Part shown: in pieces, positions 1 to 6,614 of the stretch
How positions within the stretch are numbered: the stretch's first letter is position 1
Layout: each line of letters opens with the position of its first letter
Origin: an uncultured Actinomycetes bacterium
Lineage (GTDB): Bacteria > Actinomycetota > Actinomycetes > Nanopelagicales > Nanopelagicaceae
Assembly (NCBI GenBank): GCA_903844585.1
Contig: CAIMUD010000042.1
Location: 1 to 9,183 of the forward strand
Reading direction: 5' to 3'
DNA length: 9,183 bases
Notes under the pieces: model-generated
The model's database searches: none
The model's input: only the letters and a program-made list of their open reading frames with translations
Told to the model about the DNA's origin: nothing
Program-made: the position numbers and the translations under genes

Positions 1-199
1 CTCTGGTCGAGCCAATAAAGCTCAAGTCGCAGATATGGTGAAACGACTATTGAATCTACAAACTATTCCTAAACCTGTTGACGCAACGGATGCACTCGCA
101 TTGGCAATTTGCCACTTATGGCGCGGGGGAGCGAATGCAAAAATTACAGATGCAGTTAAAAAAGAGAAATTACGATTAGCTAAGTTGGCTGACCGATGA
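1..199 (+). CDS. ruvC: Crossover junction endodeoxyribonuclease RuvC (3' part only)
   Basis: The gene is cut by the window start; the readable frame begins at base 2 and gives the last 65 residues, ending in TGA at 197-199. RuvC is the dimeric, metal-dependent nuclease that resolves Holliday junctions after RuvAB branch migration. The visible C-terminal part contains [13 protein letters not shown], matching the conserved family motif D-x-x-D-A-x-A. Its two aspartates (codons at 80-82 and 89-91) correspond to the last two acidic residues of the catalytic centre. The preceding stretch ([16 protein letters not shown]) fits the helix before that motif. The TGA overlaps the ruvA ATG as ATGA (196-199), so the two are translationally coupled. 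The Lys/Arg-rich tail is ordinary for RuvC. The N-terminal catalytic residues lie outside the window and cannot be judged. Confidence 0.93.
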   Translation, partial: SGRANKAQVADMVKRLLNLQTIPKPVDATDALALAICHLWRGGANAKITDAVKKEKLRLAKLADR

Positions 200-798
200 T
201 TTCGCTGCTCAGTGGAGTCGTACGCTCAATTTCAACAGATAAGGCAATCGTAGAAGTTGCTGGAGTTGGTTACTCGCTTTCTATAACTTCACAAACATCA
301 AACTCACTTTCTATTGGCGCCCCGGTAACGCTTTTCACAACACTTGTTGTGCGCGAAGATTCTCTAACGCTCTTTGGTTTTGCCGACGATGAAGCGCGCG
401 TACTTTTTGAGCTGTTGCAAACTGTCTCTGGAATTGGGCCAAAAGTTGCACTATCGATTTTGAATTCGCTGACTCCCGACCAGCTAGCGCGCTCGGTTGC
501 CACCGAAGATATCTCTGCAATTGAGAAAGTGCCCGGTATAGGACGCAAAGGTGCCCAACGATTAATCCTCGAACTCAAAGGCAAGATTGCAGCAGGTTCT
601 GGTCATCAAAAAATTACCCATCAACCTGCTTGGCGCGAGCAGTTGACTAGCGCACTGGTCTCATTAGGTTTTTCAGCTAAAGATTCTGATCTTGCAATCT
701 CAACGGTGATTGGCAACCTTGCAGAAGAAGGTATCGATGCTTCGAGTGTAGATATCTCAGAACTGTTGAAGCTAGCGCTGCAAAGTGGAAGGCGCTAA
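196..798 (+). CDS. ruvA: Holliday junction branch migration protein RuvA
   Basis: RuvA binds four-way junctions as a tetramer and loads the RuvB motor. The 200 residues match the usual family length. Residues 1-63 form the N-terminal OB-fold domain (starts MISLLSGVV). Two helix-hairpin-helix motifs follow, [10 protein letters not shown] (about 77-86) and [12 protein letters not shown] (about 112-123), which contact the junction backbone in known RuvA structures. After a short linker (about 132-144), residues 145-200 form the small domain III that contacts RuvB. The ATG at 196 lies within the ruvC stop (ATGA). No strong Shine-Dalgarno precedes it, so translational coupling to ruvC is likely. 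It ends 2 bp before ruvB. Nothing is missing or odd in the protein. Confidence 0.97.
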   Translation: MISLLSGVVRSISTDKAIVEVAGVGYSLSITSQTSNSLSIGAPVTLFTTLVVREDSLTLFGFADDEARVLFELLQTVSGIGPKVALSILNSLTPDQLARSVATEDISAIEKVPGIGRKGAQRLILELKGKIAAGSGHQKITHQPAWREQLTSALVSLGFSAKDSDLAISTVIGNLAEEGIDASSVDISELLKLALQSGRR

Positions 799-800
799 CC

Positions 801-1841
801 ATGGCAGATGAACGCTTGGTAAACCCAGAGAACACGAGTGAGGATTCTGCGGTAGAAAGCGCTCTGCGTCCCAAGACACTTGCAGATTTTATTGGACAAG
901 AGAGAGTGCGCTCACAAATCGATGTTCTACTTACAGCTGCACGTAAGAGAAATTCCCCTGCCGATCACATACTTCTTTCTGGCCCTCCGGGACTTGGTAA
1001 GACAACTTTGGCGCTAATCCTTGCCTCTGAAATGCAGACTCCAATTCGTATTACTAGCGGACCGGCTATTACCCACGCCGGTGATTTAGCAGCAATACTT
1101 TCTTCACTTGTTGAAGGAGAAATTCTTTTCTTGGATGAAATACATCGCTTGGCCAGACCCGCCGAGGAGCTTTTATATCTTGCGATGGAAGATTTTCGAG
1201 TAGATGTGGTTGTAGGGAAAGGCCCGGGAGCAACAGCAATTCCACTTTCACTACCGCGATTCACCCTAGTCGGTGCAACAACTCGTGCAGGTTTACTACC
1301 CAGCCCGCTTCGTGATCGATTTGGCTTTACAGCACATCTAGATTTTTATGATGAAAATGAGCTGCAGGAGGTATTGCGCAGAAGCGCCGCACTTCTCTCT
1401 TTGGAAATCGATGCGAAGGCTGTTGCCGAAATCGCAAGTAGATCGCGCGGAACACCCCGTATTGCAAACAGACTTCTACGTCGGGTTCGTGATTATGCGC
1501 AGGTTCGAGGTTCAGATTCACTTACACACCAAGATGCAATGGCTGCATTAGAGATGTATGAAGTTGATGAAAAAGGTTTAGATCGCTTGGATAGAGGAGT
1601 CTTGCTGGCACTCATTGAAAGATTTAATGGGGGGCCAGTGGGTCTATCAACTCTTGCAATCGCCGTCGGAGAAGAAGTCGAAACTGTTGAATCGGTAGCT
1701 GAACCATTTTTAGTGCGGAATGGATTTATGGCCAGAACTCCGCGTGGTCGCGTAGCAACACCGATGGGATGGGCGCATGTGGGACGAACGCCACCTTCGG
1801 GCGTTGCCACCCTTTTCGACACACCTGCGCCTGACGCCTAG
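801..1841 (+). CDS. ruvB: Holliday junction branch migration DNA helicase RuvB
   Basis: RuvB is the hexameric AAA+ ATPase that drives branch migration in the RuvABC resolvasome. The 346 residues are the normal length. Motifs in order: Walker [10 protein letters not shown] (61-69), Walker B with LFLDEIH (109-115), sensor 1 GATTRAG (158-164), arginine-finger segment LRDRFG (170-175), sensor 2 region [12 protein letters not shown] (217-228), and a C-terminal winged helix ending with RTPRGRVAT (312-320). The start at 801 is supported by GGAAGG at 787-792, eight bases upstream, and by the 2-bp gap after ruvA. The last codons also carry a terminator-like hairpin and the -35 box of a probable secD promoter, so its 3' end has a double use. 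No catalytic residue is missing. Confidence 0.98.
   Translation: MADERLVNPENTSEDSAVESALRPKTLADFIGQERVRSQIDVLLTAARKRNSPADHILLSGPPGLGKTTLALILASEMQTPIRITSGPAITHAGDLAAILSSLVEGEILFLDEIHRLARPAEELLYLAMEDFRVDVVVGKGPGATAIPLSLPRFTLVGATTRAGLLPSPLRDRFGFTAHLDFYDENELQEVLRRSAALLSLEIDAKAVAEIASRSRGTPRIANRLLRRVRDYAQVRGSDSLTHQDAMAALEMYEVDEKGLDRLDRGVLLALIERFNGGPVGLSTLAIAVGEEVETVESVAEPFLVRNGFMARTPRGRVATPMGWAHVGRTPPSGVATLFDTPAPDA
1781..1816 (+). terminator. Terminator-like hairpin inside the ruvB 3' end
   Basis: Seen directly: AACGCC (1787-1792) pairs perfectly with GGCGTT (1800-1805) around a 7-base loop. GGG (1781-1783) can pair with CCC (1810-1812) beyond a small internal loop, and TTTT follows at once (1813-1816). 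This is the shape of an intrinsic terminator, although the T run is short and the outer stem is interrupted. It lies within coding sequence about 25 bases before the ruvB stop and abuts the probable secD promoter. It is consistent with partial or full termination of ruvCAB transcripts. Activity is inferred. Confidence 0.45.
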
Positions 1842-1844
1842 ACT
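1816..1844 (+). promoter_or_regulatory. Probable secD promoter giving a leaderless mRNA
   Basis: A -35-like hexamer TCGACA (1816-1821; five of six bases match TTGACA) is separated by exactly 17 bases from a -10-like TAGACT (1839-1844; fits TANNNT). The first three bases of the -10 box are the ruvB stop codon. The secD ATG starts eight bases after the -10 box, so the expected start of transcription falls at or within a base or two of the A of the ATG. The 11-base gap 1842-1852 is pyrimidine-rich and has no Shine-Dalgarno sequence. In leaderless actinobacterial genes the typical picture is TANNNT about 7-8 bases before the start codon. The start itself is inferred. Confidence 0.55.
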
Positions 1845-1852
1845 CTGCTCTT

Positions 1853-3376
1853 ATGTCCACAACAACGAAAAATGTTAAGAGTTCTGGCCGTCCAGGTCGC
1901 TCCCTCGCCGTATTGGCAGTCATTATCTTGGCCCTACTCGTAACTGCACTTATTCAAGGCGCAACAGCGGTACGTCTAGGTCTTGACCTTCGAGGTGGAA
2001 CTAGCGTGACTCTCCAACCACGCGCATCAAATAATTCAAATAAAATTACTTCAGAGGCAATTGATCAAGCTGTTTCAATTATTCGCCAACGCGTTAACTC
2101 ACTCGGTGTAGCAGAGAGCGAAGTTACAGCGCAAGGAAGTGGCGTTAATCGCCAGATTGTTATTACTGTTCCTGGCGAGAGCGGTCGCCGTGTTGTCGAT
2201 TTAGTTGGACAGACAGCAGAACTTCGTTTCCGTCAGGTATTGGCAAGTGGTCCAGGAGCTATAAATCCAAGTGATACTTCAACAGCGGCGACACCGGCAA
2301 ACGGAGTTAGCCCTGCGGTCAATGCAAAGTTTGCTTCAATCGATTGCACAAGTACAGCAAGTCGCGAAGGAACAGGGTCAGATAATCCTTCAGACACACT
2401 CGTTGCATGTTCACGTGATGGTGGAACCAAATACATTTTGGCCCCTGCCGAAGTTCTAGGACGCGATATATCTAAAGCAGCAGCAGGCATCGCCTCACAA
2501 TCAGGTAATCAATGGATTGTGACTTTGGAATTCAATGGAACTGGAACAAAAAACTTCGGTGCCCTTACAGCACGAGTTACATCTCTTGGCTCCCCATTAA
2601 ATCAAGTAGCAATCGTTCTCGATGGGTTAGTGGTTTCTGCTCCAGTAATTAATGAAGCGATTCCTTCGGGAAACGCGCAAATATCTGGTTCATTCTCTGC
2701 GACAGAAGCCCAAGATCTTGCAAATGTTTTGAAGTATGGCGCGCTACCACTTGCATTTGATCGTGGCGAAGTTCAGCAAGTCTCTCCAACACTTGGAGCC
2801 GATCAACTTAAGGCTGGCCTACTAGCTGGATTCTTAGGCCTTGGGCTCGTACTTATCTATTCACTTCTTTACTATCGTGGACTTGGAATAGTCACAGTTG
2901 GATCGCTGGCAGTTGCAGGCAGTCTCATCTATCTTCTCTTCTTAGTTCTTGGAAAAGCAATTGGGTTCACACTAACTCTTGCCGGAATCGCTGGAGCAAT
3001 TGTTGCAATCGGAGTTACCGCCGACTCATTCATTGTTTACTTCGAGCGAATTCGAGATGAAGCGCGCGAAGGCCGTTCACTTCGTTCGGCAGTCGAATCT
3101 GGATGGGTAAAAGCGCGGCACACGATTATCGTCGCTGACGCAGTATCGATTATTGCTGCAATTCTTCTCTACTTTTTCGCTGTAGGCGGTGTGCGTGGAT
3201 TCGCATTTACTCTCGGTCTTACGACGCTCGTTGACTTATTTGTGGTTTTCATCTTCACAAAACCACTAGTAACGCTCTTAGCGAAACTCAATTTCTATTC
3301 TTCAGGCCATGCCTTATCTGGTTTTTCGGCTAAGAGCATCGGTATGCAATCAAAATCAACGAACGTGGAGGCGTAA
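1853..3376 (+). CDS. secD: Protein translocase subunit SecD
   Basis: SecD, with SecF, forms the RND-like membrane complex that uses the proton gradient to help SecYEG/SecA export proteins. The 507 residues show a cytoplasmic N-terminus, TM1 (about 18-36), a large extracytoplasmic P1 domain (about 41-315) opening with LGLDLRGGT, and five further membrane segments (about 321-341, 346-366, 370-395, 425-445, 450-470). The conserved motif before and in TM4, ending GVTADSFIVYFERIRDE (387-403), is the actinobacterial form of the SecD signature and includes Asp390. P1 carries a low-complexity Ser/Thr/Ala/Pro-rich stretch (about 132-160) and two cysteines (165 and 186). The start is forced: an in-frame TGA lies at 1832-1834 and no other start codon occurs before the ATG. 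It has no Shine-Dalgarno. secF follows after 3 bp. yajC, often located just upstream in relatives, is absent. Confidence 0.97.
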   Translation: MSTTTKNVKSSGRPGRSLAVLAVIILALLVTALIQGATAVRLGLDLRGGTSVTLQPRASNNSNKITSEAIDQAVSIIRQRVNSLGVAESEVTAQGSGVNRQIVITVPGESGRRVVDLVGQTAELRFRQVLASGPGAINPSDTSTAATPANGVSPAVNAKFASIDCTSTASREGTGSDNPSDTLVACSRDGGTKYILAPAEVLGRDISKAAAGIASQSGNQWIVTLEFNGTGTKNFGALTARVTSLGSPLNQVAIVLDGLVVSAPVINEAIPSGNAQISGSFSATEAQDLANVLKYGALPLAFDRGEVQQVSPTLGADQLKAGLLAGFLGLGLVLIYSLLYYRGLGIVTVGSLAVAGSLIYLLFLVLGKAIGFTLTLAGIAGAIVAIGVTADSFIVYFERIRDEAREGRSLRSAVESGWVKARHTIIVADAVSIIAAILLYFFAVGGVRGFAFTLGLTTLVDLFVVFIFTKPLVTLLAKLNFYSSGHALSGFSAKSIGMQSKSTNVEA

Positions 3377-3379
3377 CCT

Positions 3380-4435
3380 ATGTCAAAGTTAACTGGCCTT
3401 GGTGGTCGCCTATATTCAGGTCAGACATCAATAGATTTCATCGGACATCGCCGCCGTTGGTATTCAATATCGGCTGTTTTCATCATTCTTTCAATTGCAG
3501 CCCTTGCAATTCAAGGTTTGCATCTAGGAATTGAGTTTAAAGGCGGATCGTCATACACCGTAACTAAAGCTGGAGCGACAATCGCACAAGCTCGCACTGC
3601 TGTCGCTACAACTGGGCTAACAAGTGAAGTAATTGTTCAGGAAGTTGGAACAGATAAAATACGCGTTCAAACAGGAGCTCTTTCTGTTGAACAATCAAAG
3701 GCCGTTGAGGCCTCGCTAACTTCAGCATTTGGCGTCACTGCCGAGTCCATAGATACACAAATCATCGGACCATCTTGGGGCAAAGAAATTACAAAGAAGG
3801 CCGTTTATGGATTGATTGCCTTTCTTATTGTGGTGATGCTTTTTCTTACAATGGCATTCGAACCGAAGATGGCAGTGTCGGCAATAATTGCGGTGATTCA
3901 CGACGTCTTTATCACTGTTGGTATTTATGCCTTGGTTGGATTTGATGTCACTCCCGCCACTGTTATTGGGTTTCTCACAATTCTGGGATATTCACTGTAT
4001 GACACTGTTGTTGTTTTCGATAAAATTCGCGAAAACACAAAATCTGTTGCGGCCACCGGCAAGAGTACTTTTTCCCAAGCCGTAAATCTTGCAGTTAATC
4101 AAACTTTGGTTCGCTCAGCTAATACATCCTTGATTGCGCTTTTGCCCGTTGCTTCGATTCTCTTCGTCGGTGCAGGACTTCTAGGTGCAGGAACGCTTAA
4201 AGATCTTTCACTGGCGCTATTCATCGGCCTTGCTGTTGGTACTTATTCATCAATCTTCATTGCTCCACCAATTCTGGCTTCGCTACGTGAGCGCGAACCA
4301 GGGATGAAAGCTCTAGCTAAGCGGGTAAATTCACGCGGTGGAGTTGTAGCTACTGAAGCAATTATGAGCAGTGGAGTCCGTCCATCAATTGGTCGAGGAC
4401 CCCGAAATCAACCAAAGCGAAAAGGTCGCAAGTAA
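3380..4435 (+). CDS. secF: Protein translocase subunit SecF
   Basis: SecF is the partner of SecD in the proton-driven export complex. The 351 residues show a cytoplasmic N-terminus, TM1 (about 27-46), a small extracytoplasmic P4 domain beginning GIEFKGG (50-56), the conserved IIGPSWGKE (128-136) before TM2, and five further membrane segments between about 141 and 300. The SecF signature LGYSLYDTVVVFDKIREN (202-219) and RSANTSLIALLP (245-256) are intact, including Asp208. The C-terminus is a strongly basic cytoplasmic tail (PSIGRGPRNQPKRKGRK). A strong Shine-Dalgarno, GGAGG at 3367-3371, lies in the last secD codons eight bases before the ATG, so SecF translation looks efficient and coupled. 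rel follows after 22 bases. The adenine phosphoribosyltransferase gene found between secF and rel in many relatives is missing here. Confidence 0.97.
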   Translation: MSKLTGLGGRLYSGQTSIDFIGHRRRWYSISAVFIILSIAALAIQGLHLGIEFKGGSSYTVTKAGATIAQARTAVATTGLTSEVIVQEVGTDKIRVQTGALSVEQSKAVEASLTSAFGVTAESIDTQIIGPSWGKEITKKAVYGLIAFLIVVMLFLTMAFEPKMAVSAIIAVIHDVFITVGIYALVGFDVTPATVIGFLTILGYSLYDTVVVFDKIRENTKSVAATGKSTFSQAVNLAVNQTLVRSANTSLIALLPVASILFVGAGLLGAGTLKDLSLALFIGLAVGTYSSIFIAPPILASLREREPGMKALAKRVNSRGGVVATEAIMSSGVRPSIGRGPRNQPKRKGRK

Positions 4436-4457
4436 AAAATAGTTAGTTGGAAGCGCC

Positions 4458-6611
4458 GTGGATACTCTGATTGATCCGCTAATAGCGGAGATACAAAGCC
4501 ATTACCCTGCGCTGACATCAAATAAAATTGAACGTGCCTATCTCATTGCTCGAAAGGCGCATGAGGGTCAGATACGAAAATCTGGCGAAGATTACATAAC
4601 GCATCCGGTTGCTGTATCAATGATTTTAGCTGAGCTTGGTATGAATGAAGAAACCATCATCGCTTCCCTACTTCATGACACTGTCGAAGATACGCCTTAC
4701 TCTCTAGATCAGCTCCGAACGGATTTTGGGTTAGAGATAAGCAACTTAGTCGATGGGGTTACTAAGTTGGACAAGCTCACATATGGTCCAAGCGCCGAAG
4801 CAGAGACTGTTCGTAAAATGGTTGTTGCAATGTCGCGCGACATTCGAGTGCTAGTAATAAAGCTTGCTGATCGTTTACATAACGCCCGCACATGGAAATT
4901 TGTTTCTTCCGATAGCGCGATGCGAAAAGCGCGGGAGACTCTAGATATTTATGCACCGCTTGCACATCGACTCGGAATGAACGCAATAAAGTGGGAGTTA
5001 GAAGACCTTGCATTTGAAGTGCTTGAACCCAAGAAGTTCGATGAAATATCTAGACTAGTTGCCGAGCGCTCACCATCGCGTGATGCTCTGACTGCAGAAG
5101 TTATCGGAACCGTACAGAGTGATCTTGCTCAGGATTCGATTGAAGCAAGCGTCACGGGGCGTAAAAAACATTTCTATAGCGTTTACCAAAAGATGGTTGT
5201 TCGCGGACGTGAATTCAATGATATTTATGACCTTGTTGGGATAAGAGTCTTGGTAAATGATGTGCGTGATTGTTATGCGGTTCTTGGATCAATTCACGCC
5301 AGATGGAGTCCGGTGCCTGGCCGTTTCAAAGATTACATCGCAATGCCTAAATTCAATCTTTATCAATCACTTCATACAACGGTAATTGGACCCACGGGCA
5401 AAGCGATTGAAATTCAAATTCGTACATTTGATATGCACGCCCGAGCAGAGTTCGGTATTGCAGCACATTGGAAATACAAGCAGGGTAGTGAGACGGAATC
5501 TTCATCACCTGAAATGTTATGGCTAAGGCAGTTACATGAGTGGCAGAAGGAAACGGAAGACCCATCCGAATTTCTTGAAGCGTTGCGCTTTGATCTAGGT
5601 AGTCCAGAGGTCTTCGTTTTTACTCCGAAGGGAAGTGTTATTGCACTTCCTGGGGGCTCAACTCCGGTCGACTTCGCCTACACAGTACATACAGATGTAG
5701 GCAACCGATGTGCTGGCGCAAAGGTTAACGGACGACTCGTACCACTTGAGACGAAGCTAATTAATGGCGATGTTGTTGAGGTTGTAACTAATAAGAGTGA
5801 TTCAGCGAGTCCAAGTCGAGACTGGTTAAATTTTGTTAAATCACCTCGCGCTAGATCGAAAATTAAAGCCTGGTTTAGTAAGGAACGCCGCGAAGAGGCA
5901 ATTGATGCTGGTCGTGAATCTATCGCGCGGCAGATGCGCAAAGCAGGTTTACCGCTTCAGAAAATTTTCGCTGGTCAATCTTTGTTAGAGCTCGCCCACG
6001 ATATGCACTACTCGGACATCTCTGCACTTTATAGCGCCGTTGGGGATGGACATGTATCTGCAGCATCGGTCATTGAAAAACTTATTGCCTCAATTGGCGG
6101 TGAAGATTCGCATCCGGAACCATCTCTTGAAGTAATTCCAACAGGGACTCCAACTGCAAAGCGATCCAGTAACGCAATCGAGGTTGAGGGTGTCGCTGAT
6201 GTTTTAGTTAAACTTGCCAGATGCTGCACGCCTGTACCTGGTGATGAAATCATGGGTTTTGTTACCCGCGGATCAGGGATTTCGGTACATCGCCAGGATT
6301 GTATTAATGCAAGTGATTTACATAAATTTCAAAGCGATAGAGTTGTACGCGTTAAATGGTTAGCAGGGGCAATCTCAACTTTCCTTGTAAACATTCAGGT
6401 TGAGGCGCTGGATCGTTCAAGGCTTCTTGCAGATGTCACACGTACTCTCTCAGAACAGCACGTGAATATCCTTAGCGCGGCGGTCAGTACTTCGAAGGAC
6501 CGTACAGCGATTTCAAAATTTACCTTTGAAATGGCAGATGCAACACACCTTGATTCTGTACTTGCAGCAGTACGCCAGATTGAAGGCGTATACGATGTTT
6601 ATAGACTTTAG
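4458..6611 (+). CDS. rel: Bifunctional (p)ppGpp synthetase/hydrolase (Rel/RelA-SpoT family)
   Basis: The enzyme makes (p)ppGpp from GTP/GDP and ATP on starved ribosomes and hydrolyses it otherwise. Domains over 717 residues: HD hydrolase (about 20-190) with His49, His73-Asp74, the Glu77-Asp78 pair and ADRLHNART (137-145), all expected of an active hydrolase; synthetase (about 235-345) with YDLVGIR (Asp258), the RFKD motif (289-292) typical of bifunctional rather than synthetase-only enzymes, YQSLHTT (302-308) and IEIQIR (Glu318); TGS domain (about 383-445, VFVFTPKG); a helical part; a zinc-finger/conserved-cysteine domain (Cys589, Cys590, His611, Cys615); and a C-terminal ACT/RRM domain (about 640-717). 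The GTG start is the only in-frame choice after a stop at 4440-4442, and GGAAG (4449-4453) precedes it. The length is slightly short for actinobacterial Rel but no domain is lost. It probably shares a transcript with secDF. Confidence 0.97.
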   Translation: MDTLIDPLIAEIQSHYPALTSNKIERAYLIARKAHEGQIRKSGEDYITHPVAVSMILAELGMNEETIIASLLHDTVEDTPYSLDQLRTDFGLEISNLVDGVTKLDKLTYGPSAEAETVRKMVVAMSRDIRVLVIKLADRLHNARTWKFVSSDSAMRKARETLDIYAPLAHRLGMNAIKWELEDLAFEVLEPKKFDEISRLVAERSPSRDALTAEVIGTVQSDLAQDSIEASVTGRKKHFYSVYQKMVVRGREFNDIYDLVGIRVLVNDVRDCYAVLGSIHARWSPVPGRFKDYIAMPKFNLYQSLHTTVIGPTGKAIEIQIRTFDMHARAEFGIAAHWKYKQGSETESSSPEMLWLRQLHEWQKETEDPSEFLEALRFDLGSPEVFVFTPKGSVIALPGGSTPVDFAYTVHTDVGNRCAGAKVNGRLVPLETKLINGDVVEVVTNKSDSASPSRDWLNFVKSPRARSKIKAWFSKERREEAIDAGRESIARQMRKAGLPLQKIFAGQSLLELAHDMHYSDISALYSAVGDGHVSAASVIEKLIASIGGEDSHPEPSLEVIPTGTPTAKRSSNAIEVEGVADVLVKLARCCTPVPGDEIMGFVTRGSGISVHRQDCINASDLHKFQSDRVVRVKWLAGAISTFLVNIQVEALDRSRLLADVTRTLSEQHVNILSAAVSTSKDRTAISKFTFEMADATHLDSVLAAVRQIEGVYDVYRL
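6571..6590. repeat. Small perfect inverted repeat near the rel/DUF349 convergent ends
   Basis: TACGCC (6571-6576) and GGCGTA (6585-6590) form a perfect 6-bp stem with an 8-base loop (AGATTGAA), extendable by one G-U pair. It lies in the last codons of rel, and downstream of the DUF349 stop when read on the minus strand. Neither strand has a T run directly after it, so it is not a canonical intrinsic terminator. It could help end or stabilise either transcript, or be chance. Confidence 0.3.
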
Positions 6612-6614
6612 ATT

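Noticed and set aside
181..198. TAAGTT (181-186) as a -10 box for a leaderless ruvA
   Set aside because: It matches TANNNT nine bases before the ATG, but no -35 is recognisable at proper spacing, and the ATGA overlap with ruvC explains translation by coupling.
4391..4401. GGTC-GAG-GACC hairpin near the end of secF as a terminator
   Set aside because: The stem is only 4 bp, the loop is 3 bases, and no T run follows, so it is too weak to call.
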